Part shown: positions 1-6,226 of the stretch, piece by piece
Numbering within the stretch: position 1 is the stretch's first letter
How the letters are laid out: every line of letters begins with the position of its first letter
Origin: Bacteroidetes bacterium ADurb.Bin302
GTDB taxonomy: Bacteria; Bacteroidota; Bacteroidia; Bacteroidales; Paludibacteraceae
Direction: 5' to 3'
Length of the DNA stretch: 8,424 nucleotides
Assembly: GCA_002069025.1 (NCBI GenBank)
Contig: MWBK01000122.1
Coordinates: 1-8,424 of the forward strand
Made by a program: the position numbers and the translations under genes
The notes under the pieces: generated by a model
Told to the model about the DNA's origin: nothing
The model's input: the letters and a program-made list of their open reading frames with translations, nothing else
The model's database searches: none

Positions 1-701
1 TATGCAATGGCGGTTATCCTGAAATTATTAAAAACAAAGCTTTAGCAAATAACTATCTATCGGCATTATTTGATTCTATTATTTTAAAAGATATAGCTAA
101 AAGGCATAAGGTAAGGAATATAGCAGAACTTAACGACCTGGCGACATATTTAATATCAAATTTTTGCAATCAGTTTAGTGCTAATAAACTGACCGAAGAT
201 TTGGGCTTTTCGAGCGTAGCTACAACAAAAAAATTTATGAATTACTTAAAAGAACCATATTTGTTTTTTTATCTGCCACGCTATAACAATAAACTCAAAC
301 TAATGCAAAAGGCTCCACAAAAAGTTTATATTATTGATAATGGCTTTGTTACAGCACAAGCATTTAACTTGAGCGACAATTACGGAAGATTATTAGAAAA
401 TCAAGTATTTATAGAATTACTGCGTAGAGCTTATAATACTGAACAAACTCTATTCTACTATATGTCAAGAAACGGCAAAGAAGTTGATTTTGTTCTTCGC
501 AATGGTACTAGTATAAATTGTTTGATACAGGTATGTTATGATCTAAGCTCAAAAAAGACCGAAGATCGTGAAGTAAATAGTTTGATTGAATGTGCAGAAG
601 AATTAAAGTGTACAAACCTAATAATTATTTCAAGACATGAAAATCGGATAATTTCAAAAAAGGCTCACAATATAAAAGTGATTCCAATATCTGAGTTTTA
701 A
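1..701 (+). CDS. AAA-family ATPase, DUF4143-type, C-terminal part (5' end outside the window)
   Basis: The reading frame is open from base 3 to the TAA at 699-701 and has no start in the window. The TTG at 201 lies inside a well-conserved stretch, so I treat it as an internal leucine. The visible 232 residues begin with GGYPEI (fragment residues 3-8), then LKDIAKRH (28-35), both typical of the region after the ATPase core. A winged-helix-like segment follows (about 37-90), then the DUF4143 part: VYIIDNGF (108-115), LLENQVFIELLRR (130-142), GKEVDFVL (158-165) and LIQVCYDL (174-181). The VDF...QVC pattern resembles a PD-(D/E)XK nuclease fold with the usual E-x-K replaced by Q-x-C, so nuclease activity is doubtful. 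Full-length relatives have about 380-410 residues, with Walker A and B in the missing N-terminal half. The cellular role of this widespread family is not established. Family assignment is firm; function is unknown. Confidence 0.88.
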   Translation, partial: CNGGYPEIIKNKALANNYLSALFDSIILKDIAKRHKVRNIAELNDLATYLISNFCNQFSANKLTEDLGFSSVATTKKFMNYLKEPYLFFYLPRYNNKLKLMQKAPQKVYIIDNGFVTAQAFNLSDNYGRLLENQVFIELLRRAYNTEQTLFYYMSRNGKEVDFVLRNGTSINCLIQVCYDLSSKKTEDREVNSLIECAEELKCTNLIIISRHENRIISKKAHNIKVIPISEF

Positions 702-718
702 AGCATTTAAATACTCCT

Positions 719-753
719 TTTTTATTCAATACAGAATATTTATTGAATAAAAA
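719..753. terminator. AT-rich hairpin between convergent genes, probable bidirectional terminator
   Basis: A perfect 13-bp stem pairs 719-731 with 741-753 around a 9-nt loop (732-740). It sits 17 bp after the stop of the ATPase gene and 46 bp after the stop of ung on the other strand. The stem is almost entirely A/T, so it carries T-rich ends in either direction without a separate long U-tract. Position between two convergent genes supports a shared terminator, but the stem is weak in energy and activity is inferred. Confidence 0.6.
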
Positions 754-799
754 CCAAGATTTTATTTAAAGGATAATATACTTCACCTACTTACAAGAA

Positions 800-1462
800 T
801 CACCACTCTATTTCGGGGAGGTGGTTTTGGCGAAGGTATTCGTTGGTCTGTATGAAATGATTATTTCCAAAGAAGCCTCTAAATACAGACAGTGGAGATG
901 GATGTGCCGATTTAAGCACTAAATGTTTCGATGTATCTATGACCTTGCCTTTTTGTTGAGCATAAGAACCCCATAACAAAAATACAAGATGTTCTTTATT
1001 GTCTGATAGTGTTTTAATTACAGCATCTGTAAACCTTTCCCAACCATGGTTTTGATGCGATCCTGCAAGATTTGCACGCACCGTAAGAGTAGCATTTAGT
1101 AATAATACACCTTGTTTTGCCCAACGCTCTAGATTGCCACTCTCAGGCATCGGTTTATTATACTCTGCTTTAATTTCTTTAAATATATTTTGTAAGGATG
1201 GAGGAAATTGAACTCCTTCATTAACCGAAAAGCATAAGCCATGAGCCTGACCTTCACCATGATATGGATCTTGACCTATCAAAACTACTTTTACATTTTC
1301 AAACGGACAGGAGTTGAACGCATTAAATATTTTATTCCCCGGAGGATACACTAGCCCATTTTTGTATTCATTGCGTACAAAACTTACTAAATCCGCAAAA
1401 TATGGTTTATCAAATTCTGCTTGTAAATATGCTTGCCAAGATGAATCTATGTTTACAAGCAT
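800..1462 (-). CDS. ung: uracil-DNA glycosylase (family 1)
   Basis: Removes uracil from DNA, produced by cytosine deamination or dUTP incorporation, and starts base-excision repair in the cytoplasm. The 220-residue length is normal for family 1. The water-activating loop GQDPYH is at residues 63-68 with catalytic Asp65, followed by QAHGLCFSV (72-80), whose Phe78 stacks on uracil. The uracil-specificity Asn is N123 in LLLNATLTV (120-128). The minor-groove loop is HPSPLSVFRGFFG (187-199), with catalytic His187. All expected active-site residues are present. The ATG at 1462 lies inside the agmatinase gene, overlapping its end by 10 nt in another frame. No Shine-Dalgarno is visible, so expression probably depends on translational coupling to the upstream polyamine genes. 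It is the last gene of the cluster and ends near the AT-rich hairpin at 719-753. Confidence 0.98.
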   Translation of the reverse strand: MLVNIDSSWQAYLQAEFDKPYFADLVSFVRNEYKNGLVYPPGNKIFNAFNSCPFENVKVVLIGQDPYHGEGQAHGLCFSVNEGVQFPPSLQNIFKEIKAEYNKPMPESGNLERWAKQGVLLLNATLTVRANLAGSHQNHGWERFTDAVIKTLSDNKEHLVFLLWGSYAQQKGKVIDTSKHLVLKSAHPSPLSVFRGFFGNNHFIQTNEYLRQNHLPEIEW

Positions 1463-2304
1463 TTTTCGAAACGATATGTCATTAATTGATATGCCAAGCG
1501 TGCAGCCAAGAAATCTGATGCACGTTCATTTGGATTAGGACACAATTCAACTATGTCGAAACCAACTACATTACGATTATAAAATACAGAGCGTAAGAAA
1601 TGTAAAACTTGATAATAATTTAATCCTCCGGGTTCAGGCGTACCGGTTGACGGCAAAACAGAAGGATCAAATACATCTAAATCTATTGTAACATACACAT
1701 TTTCAGATAGTGTAGATATGGCTTTTTCTTGCCATAAATCATTATTATATATTTTATGAGCATAAAATATTCTGCTCTCATCGAAGTTACCCAACTCTTC
1801 AACACACATACTACGAATACCTACTTGAGTAATAGGACACATTTTCGATGCATTATACATCACACATGCGTGATTCAAAGTAGAACCTTCATATGTATCA
1901 CGCAAATCAGAATGAGCATCTAATTGTAAGATAGTTAAGTTTTTATACTTACGAGACATGGCTCTAAATGCACCAATACTTACAGTATGATTTCCTCCTA
2001 TAGTTACAGGAAACTTGCCATCATTAAGCAATGCAGATACACGATTATCAACGGCATCACATAAAACCTCAGGAGTTTTATTTTCAGTAACAGGATCAGC
2101 CGTATAAATGCCTCTTTTGTAAACCTCTGTCTTAGTTTCAATATCGTACCATTCCAATGCTACAGAGGCATCTAATAAAGCTTCAGGTCCTTTATCAGAA
2201 CCCTTTACCCATGTACTTGTTTTATCGTATGGTACAGGTAGTACTGCAATTTTTGAAGACTCGTAATTACGGTATGCTTCGGGTATTCCTGCAAATGCTT
2301 CCAT
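1453..2304 (-). CDS. speB: agmatinase (ureohydrolase/arginase family)
   Basis: Hydrolyses agmatine to putrescine and urea, the second step of the arginine decarboxylase route to polyamines; cytoplasmic, with a binuclear manganese centre. The 283 residues fit the ureohydrolase family. Metal-ligand motifs are all visible: GGNH (103-106, His106), DAHSD (129-133, with Asp129, His131 and Asp133) and TIDLDVFDP (206-214, Asp208 and Asp210), followed by the substrate-side segment TGTPEPGG (220-227). GGNH replaces the commoner GGDH or GGEH, a position not known to bind metal. C-terminal FDIVELCPN (249-257) is also typical. The ATG at 2304 starts one nucleotide after the TAA of the arginine decarboxylase gene, which strongly supports agmatine as the substrate over arginine, guanidinobutyrate or formiminoglutamate. 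The TAA at 1455-1453 lies 10 nt inside ung. Confidence 0.92.
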   Translation of the reverse strand: MEAFAGIPEAYRNYESSKIAVLPVPYDKTSTWVKGSDKGPEALLDASVALEWYDIETKTEVYKRGIYTADPVTENKTPEVLCDAVDNRVSALLNDGKFPVTIGGNHTVSIGAFRAMSRKYKNLTILQLDAHSDLRDTYEGSTLNHACVMYNASKMCPITQVGIRSMCVEELGNFDESRIFYAHKIYNNDLWQEKAISTLSENVYVTIDLDVFDPSVLPSTGTPEPGGLNYYQVLHFLRSVFYNRNVVGFDIVELCPNPNERASDFLAARLAYQLMTYRFEKCL

Positions 2305-2305
2305 A

Positions 2306-3700
2306 TTAATAGCCTAATACTTTTAACATCGATTTATAACTTTGTTCTTTAGCAAATAACTTGGTATTGTATTCGCCGTTTTCATCTACATCTATTACAA
2401 CATGCTTTGGTGCCGGAATCAAACAGTGCTGAATACCTCCAAAGCCGGCCAATGCTTCTTGATATGCTCCACAATGAAACAAACCTATATATTGTGGTTC
2501 CTGTCCACTAGGATCTACTTTAGGCAAGAAGATTGCATTATTATGACCTGCACTATAATAGTCTTCACTATCACAAGTAAGTCCTCCAAGATGTACACGT
2601 TGATATTCTTTGTCCCAATTATTTATAGCCAATAAAATGTATCGCTGATTAATTGACCATGTATCAGGCAAAGTAGTTATAAATGAACTGTCTATCATAT
2701 TCCATAACTCACGATCATTCTGTTGCTTTTGGTTTACTATACTATAAATAATAGCACCGCTTTCACCAACAGTAAACGACCCGAACTCTGTGAATATATT
2801 CGGTTCTTGAACTCCGTTCTGTGAACATATTGTTTTAATTTGTGCTACGATTTCTTCTGCCATATATTCATAATCGTAGTTATAATCCAAATATGTAGCT
2901 ATTGGGAATCCTCCGCCTATATCCAAACTATCAAGTTCCGGACAAATCTTTTTCAATTCGCAATACAGTTCTACCGCTTTTACCAATTCACTCCAATAAT
3001 AAGCAGTATCTTTAATTCCTGTATTGATAAAGAAATGCAATAATTTAAGTTCCGTTTTAGGATTATCTTTTATCTTTTCATAATAATATGGAAGAATGTC
3101 ATTATATCTGATACCTAAACGAGATGTATAAAAATCAAACTTTGGTTCTTCTTCAGATGCAATACGAATACCTACCTTACATTTTTTATCTAAACCATTA
3201 AGTAATAGATCCAATTCAAATTTATTATCTAATATAGCAACGGTATTTTCAAAACCTTCATTTACAAGATGTTGAATATTTTCAACATACTGCGGACGTT
3301 TAAATCCGTTACATATAATATAATTATCCTTTTTAAATGAACCGGTTTCGTACAAATCTTCAATCAGATTTATATCAAAAGCAGAAGATGTTTCAATATG
3401 TACACCATGTTTCAACACTTCTTCCATTACAAATGAAAAATGTGAACTCTTAGTACAATAGCAATAATGATAGTCGGCATTATAATCAACCTTAGCCATT
3501 GCTACATTAAACATTCTGCGAGCTTTTTGTATTTGCTGAGCTATTTTAGGCAGATATGTAAGCCTTAGTGGTGTACCATACTGTTCTATTACATCCATCA
3601 ATGGTATCCCATTAAACTGCAACTCATTATCCTTAACTTGAAACTCCTCTGTAGGGAATTCTGATGTCTGTTCAATAAGATCAACGTACTTGTTTTTCAT
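2306..3700 (-). CDS. speA: arginine decarboxylase, short PLP fold-type III form
   Basis: Decarboxylates arginine to agmatine, feeding the agmatinase encoded 1 nt downstream. It belongs to the alanine racemase-like (fold-type III) decarboxylases: an N-terminal PLP barrel, then a C-terminal beta domain. The PLP lysine is probably K84 in YCTKSSHF (81-88). LLHFFINTG (220-228) matches the strand carrying the PLP-stacking histidine (His222). SLDIGGGFP (258-266) is the phosphate-binding glycine loop. The second active-site motif is LTCDSED (374-380), with Cys376 and Asp380, and HCGAYQ (409-414) holds the usual active-site tyrosine. The 464-residue length is well short of the roughly 630-660 of E. 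coli SpeA and matches a compact form I recall from Bacteroidetes. TEFGSFTVGESG (304-315) stands where LysA and SpeA have an Arg-containing EPGR or ESGR motif. Substrate is inferred mainly from the agmatinase partner; a diaminopimelate or carboxynorspermidine decarboxylase is the alternative. Confidence 0.85.
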   Translation of the reverse strand: MKNKYVDLIEQTSEFPTEEFQVKDNELQFNGIPLMDVIEQYGTPLRLTYLPKIAQQIQKARRMFNVAMAKVDYNADYHYCYCTKSSHFSFVMEEVLKHGVHIETSSAFDINLIEDLYETGSFKKDNYIICNGFKRPQYVENIQHLVNEGFENTVAILDNKFELDLLLNGLDKKCKVGIRIASEEEPKFDFYTSRLGIRYNDILPYYYEKIKDNPKTELKLLHFFINTGIKDTAYYWSELVKAVELYCELKKICPELDSLDIGGGFPIATYLDYNYDYEYMAEEIVAQIKTICSQNGVQEPNIFTEFGSFTVGESGAIIYSIVNQKQQNDRELWNMIDSSFITTLPDTWSINQRYILLAINNWDKEYQRVHLGGLTCDSEDYYSAGHNNAIFLPKVDPSGQEPQYIGLFHCGAYQEALAGFGGIQHCLIPAPKHVVIDVDENGEYNTKLFAKEQSYKSMLKVLGY

Positions 3701-3782
3701 TATAGTTACAAATTTAACTTACTTACTTTGTGTTTTTTTTGACAATGTAACTCACTCGGATTGTAAAAATCATTAAAGTTGA

Positions 3783-3790
3783 CAAAGATA
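3783..3790 (-). promoter_or_regulatory. candidate Bacteroidetes -7 element upstream of the polyamine cluster
   Basis: On the minus strand this reads TATCTTTG, an exact match to TAnnTTTG. It lies about 80 bp upstream of the arginine decarboxylase ATG at 3700, in the 171-bp gap after the FAD dehydrogenase gene, giving a leader of about 75 nt. I cannot find a good TTTG-type -33 element at the usual 19-21 bp further upstream, so the call rests on the -7 match and position. A second TAnnTTTG match at 3716-3709 is too close to the start codon for a normal leader. Confidence 0.4.
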
Positions 3791-3871
3791 AATAATAATA
3801 TGTACCACTATAACTGTTTTTATAAAAAAAACGATGATAGTATATAAAAAAACTATATGTTTTAACTAAAA

Positions 3872-5428
3872 CTATAATGTAGCAGCGGCACACATCTCTG
3901 CACAACGTTCTCCATCTATTGCAGCCGAAACAATTCCGCCTGCATATCCGGCTCCTTCTCCGCAAGGATATAAGCCTTCTATTTGTATATGTGCCAATGT
4001 TTCTGTATCACGTAATACACGAATTGGAGCTGATGTTCTTGTTTCAACACCTATCAAAGCAGCTTCATTAGTTAAGAAATTTGACGACCATTTACCAAAA
4101 GTAGCTAAGCCATCACGCAAACGAGCATCTATAAACCTTGGTAAAACAGTATTTAACTGTGTAGATTTAAGTCCGGGTACATAAGAACTATCGGGCAATG
4201 TAGAAGATTCTTTTTTATGTATAAAGTCGGTCATTCTTTGTGCCGGAGCTACTTGTGTGCTTCCTCCTGACAGCCATGCCTTTCTTTCTAAATCTTCTTG
4301 GAAACGCATCATCGAAAAAACACCATATTTAGCATATTCGGGCAAATCTTCCGGACGTATTTCCACTACCATACCCGAATTAGCCCATTTTGAACCTCTG
4401 TTTGATGGTGACATTCCGTTCACAACAACTTGTTGTGGTCCACTTGCAGCAGGTACTACAAAACCACCCGGGCACATACAAAATGAATAAACTCCCCTAT
4501 TTTGAATTTGCGTTACAAAATTGTATTCAGCAGGAGGCAAATACAATCCTCTTCCTTGTACATTATGATATTGAATTTGGTCAATTATAATTTGAGGATG
4601 CTCTAAACGCACTCCTACGGCAATTCCTTTTGACTCCATTGTAACTCCGCGTTTATCTAAAAAGGCATACACATCGCGTGCCGAATGACCTGTTGCCATA
4701 ATTACCGGTCCATGGTATTCATCACCATTGGCAGTAATTACTCCCTTTACAGATTCTTTATTGAGTATTAAATCAACAACTTTAGTTTCAAAATGGACTT
4801 CTCCGCCCGATTGTATAATTCTTTCACGAATTTTACGAATAAGGTCAGGTAATTTATCTGTTCCTATATGTGGATGCACGTCAACCAAAATATTAGGATT
4901 AGCTCCATGCATACAAAAAATCTTCAATATGCGTTCGTTATTTCCTTTCTTTTTACTTCGTGTATATAATTTACCATCAGAATAAGCCCCGGCACCACCT
5001 TCTCCAAAACAATAATTTGATTCGGGATCAACTATTTGATCTCGCGAAATTAATGCAATGTCGCGTTTTCGAGTAGATACATCTTTTCCTCTTTCAAGTA
5101 AAATTGGTTTTAGTCCTAATTCAATTAAACGAAGAGCGGCAAACAAACCTGCAGGACCTGCACCAACAATAATAACAGGCTTCGATTTTGACACATCACC
5201 ATACTCAGCTATACAATAATCTATTTGTGGAGCCGATTCATTTTCAAACACGCGTATACTCAGATTAACATAAACTGTTTTCTGACGTGCATCAATAGAA
5301 CGTTTTAAAATTTGAACCGCCTTGATTGATACAGAATTTAAGCCGTATTCTTTTGATACAAAATCAATCAAAACACGTTCATCAGCTGCTATAGCCGGTA
5401 ATACACGCAGATTATATTCATGAATCAT
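3872..5428 (-). CDS. NAD(P)/FAD-dependent oxidoreductase (COG2509-type dehydrogenase)
   Basis: A 518-residue flavoprotein of the uncharacterised FAD-dependent dehydrogenase family usually called COG2509. Residues 1-80 form a small N-terminal domain typical of the family, with no nucleotide-binding motif. The FAD-binding Rossmann motif is VIIVGAGPAGLFAALR (85-100), with ERGKD (112-116) closing the ADP-ribose site. Further family signatures are CFGEGGAGAYSDGKLYT (140-156), ATGHSARDVY (245-254), MCPGGFVVPAA (318-328), VETRTSAPIR (461-470) and the C-terminal flavin motif YPCGEGAGYAGGI (487-499). No signal peptide or membrane segment is seen, so it is likely cytoplasmic. The physiological substrate is unknown for the family. 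The gene starts 42 bp after the rpsP terminator, with no clear TAnnTTTG element in the gap, so some expression may come from read-through. The stop is TAG at 3874-3872. Family assignment is confident; no specific reaction is claimed. Confidence 0.9.
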   Translation of the reverse strand: MIHEYNLRVLPAIAADERVLIDFVSKEYGLNSVSIKAVQILKRSIDARQKTVYVNLSIRVFENESAPQIDYCIAEYGDVSKSKPVIIVGAGPAGLFAALRLIELGLKPILLERGKDVSTRKRDIALISRDQIVDPESNYCFGEGGAGAYSDGKLYTRSKKKGNNERILKIFCMHGANPNILVDVHPHIGTDKLPDLIRKIRERIIQSGGEVHFETKVVDLILNKESVKGVITANGDEYHGPVIMATGHSARDVYAFLDKRGVTMESKGIAVGVRLEHPQIIIDQIQYHNVQGRGLYLPPAEYNFVTQIQNRGVYSFCMCPGGFVVPAASGPQQVVVNGMSPSNRGSKWANSGMVVEIRPEDLPEYAKYGVFSMMRFQEDLERKAWLSGGSTQVAPAQRMTDFIHKKESSTLPDSSYVPGLKSTQLNTVLPRFIDARLRDGLATFGKWSSNFLTNEAALIGVETRTSAPIRVLRDTETLAHIQIEGLYPCGEGAGYAGGIVSAAIDGERCAEMCAAATL

Positions 5429-5469
5429 ACTTCAATATTTGTGATGTAAACAATAAGTTTTATCGAATG

Positions 5470-5497
5470 AAAAAGCCCCGGCTTTTGCCGAGGCTTA
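5470..5497 (-). terminator. Rho-independent terminator after rpsP
   Basis: Read on the minus strand, a GC-rich 10-bp stem (5496-5487 paired with 5482-5473) contains one G-U pair and encloses an AAAA loop (5486-5483). It runs directly into a T-tract (5474-5470). It lies 22 bp after the rpsP stop codon. This is the clearest terminator of the window and ends the rpsP transcript. Confidence 0.92.
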
Positions 5498-5518
5498 AAT
5501 ATTTATACCGAAACAAAA

Positions 5519-6106
5519 TTATTCAGCAGCAGGAGTTTCAGCATCAGGAGTTTCAACAACTGGAGCTTCAGCAACAGGAGCTTCTTCAGCAGCAGCTTCA
5601 ACAATCGGTTGAGCAGCCTTTACAGCTTCTTGTTCAGCAGCTAATTTTTCAGCTCTTTTCTGTGCAGCTTCAGCAGCTTTAGCAGCGTTAACAGCTTTTT
5701 CTGCTGTTAGTCTGGCTTTTGCTTTTTCAGCAGCAGAAGCATTAGTTTTTTCTGAAATCTTAGCGATTGATTTAGCTTTTTCAGCTTTCCATGCTTGGAA
5801 TTTTTTTTCAGCTACTTCTTCAGTAAATGCGCCCTTAGCTACACCACCCATTAAGTGTTTCTTCAACATTACGCCTTCATCCGAAAGGATATTACGTACT
5901 GTATCTGTTGGTTGTGCGCCGGAATTAACCCATTTAAGAGCTAGTTCGAAGTTAATGTCTACCGTTGCAGGATTGGTGTTAGGGTTGTAAGAACCAATTC
6001 TTTCGACAAACCTGCCATCACGTGGCGCTCTACTGTCAGCAATAACGATATGATAATATGCATATCCTTTGCGACCATGTCTTTGCAATCTAATTTTAGT
6101 TGCCAT
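5519..6106 (-). CDS. rpsP: 30S ribosomal protein S16 with long C-terminal extension
   Basis: Structural protein of the small ribosomal subunit that binds 16S rRNA and helps assemble the body of the 30S particle. The conserved core fills residues 1 to about 82: [20 protein letters not shown] (4-23), [19 protein letters not shown] (24-42), and a final segment with [19 protein letters not shown] (56-74). E. coli S16 stops at about this point; here about 110 further residues follow. Of these, 95-165 are rich in Ala, Lys and Glu and likely helical or coiled-coil, and 166-195 are an acidic Ala/Pro/Glu/Val tail with pentapeptide-like repeats. Extended S16 tails are common in Bacteroidetes, so I read this as lineage-typical rather than a fusion. 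The gene has its own promoter and terminator and is not next to rimM or trmD, its partners in E. coli. Confidence 0.97.
   Translation of the reverse strand: MATKIRLQRHGRKGYAYYHIVIADSRAPRDGRFVERIGSYNPNTNPATVDINFELALKWVNSGAQPTDTVRNILSDEGVMLKKHLMGGVAKGAFTEEVAEKKFQAWKAEKAKSIAKISEKTNASAAEKAKARLTAEKAVNAAKAAEAAQKRAEKLAAEQEAVKAAQPIVEAAAEEAPVAEAPVVETPDAETPAAE
5530..5604. repeat. imperfect 15-bp tandem repeat encoding the S16 tail
   Basis: Five diverged 15-bp units follow one another (5530-5544, 5545-5559, 5560-5574, 5575-5589, 5590-5604), the first two nearly identical (CAGGAGTTTCAGCAT and CAGGAGTTTCAACAA). On the coding strand they give in-frame pentapeptides such as [15 protein letters not shown] and AETPA. 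Being a multiple of three, unit gain or loss would change tail length without a frameshift. Confidence 0.7.
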
Positions 6107-6155
6107 TTTTTATTGTTTTAAATTATTACTTCTGTGCATTACTCGAATGCGGGTG

Positions 6156-6188
6156 CAAAGATACAAAATAAATTCTATCTATCAACAA
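6156..6188 (-). promoter_or_regulatory. rpsP promoter, Bacteroidetes sigma-70 (SigABfr) type
   Basis: On the minus strand the -7 element is TATCTTTG (6163-6156), an exact TAnnTTTG match followed by CA. A TTG -33 element (6185-6183, inside TTGTTG) stands exactly 19 bp upstream. Both the sequence and the spacing match the published Bacteroides consensus. Transcription would start near 6150 and give a leader of roughly 45 nt before the rpsP ATG at 6106. It is the best promoter in the window. Confidence 0.85.
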
Positions 6189-6226
6189 TTTATATGTGTT
6201 TTTGCAATGAAGAAATAATAATCTAT

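Noticed and set aside
201..701. A complete 166-residue gene starting at TTG 201
   Set aside because: The same frame is open back to base 3, and its translation (GGYPEI, LKDIAKRH) continues the ATPase family. The TTG is an internal leucine codon of a gene that begins outside the window.
1314..1538. 74-codon + strand frame antisense to ung and speB
   Set aside because: It lies opposite two well-conserved genes, and its translation has no recognisable motifs. The same applies to the + strand frames at 2402-2635, 2840-3043, 4257-4490, 4390-4590, 4728-4985 and 6699-6911.
1..3700. Defence island made of the ATPase and uracil-DNA glycosylase genes
   Set aside because: The two genes are convergent and separated by a terminator-like hairpin. 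The glycosylase is a standard housekeeping ung coupled to polyamine genes, and the ATPase fragment has no recognised defence partner here.
3709..3716. Second TAnnTTTG match (TAAATTTG, minus strand) upstream of the arginine decarboxylase gene
   Set aside because: It ends only 8 bp before the ATG and would leave almost no leader. The nearest TTG upstream is 26 bp away, too far for the -33 spacing. Chance matches are expected in AT-rich DNA.
3815..3856. A/T-rich inverted repeats downstream of the FAD dehydrogenase gene as a terminator
   Set aside because: The arms are only 5 bp, of low complexity, and have no convincing loop and T-tract arrangement. No terminator can be called there.
3723..3965. 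80-codon minus-strand frame overlapping the end of the FAD dehydrogenase gene
   Set aside because: Arg/Cys/Tyr-rich translation in a shifted frame of a conserved gene, continuing into the promoter region of the polyamine cluster. It has no family resemblance.
5467..5682. Glutamine-rich + strand reading frame of 71 codons
   Set aside because: It is the antisense of the Ala/Glu-rich rpsP tail. Its low complexity comes from the GCT/GCA and GAA codons of that gene, and it also runs through the rpsP terminator.
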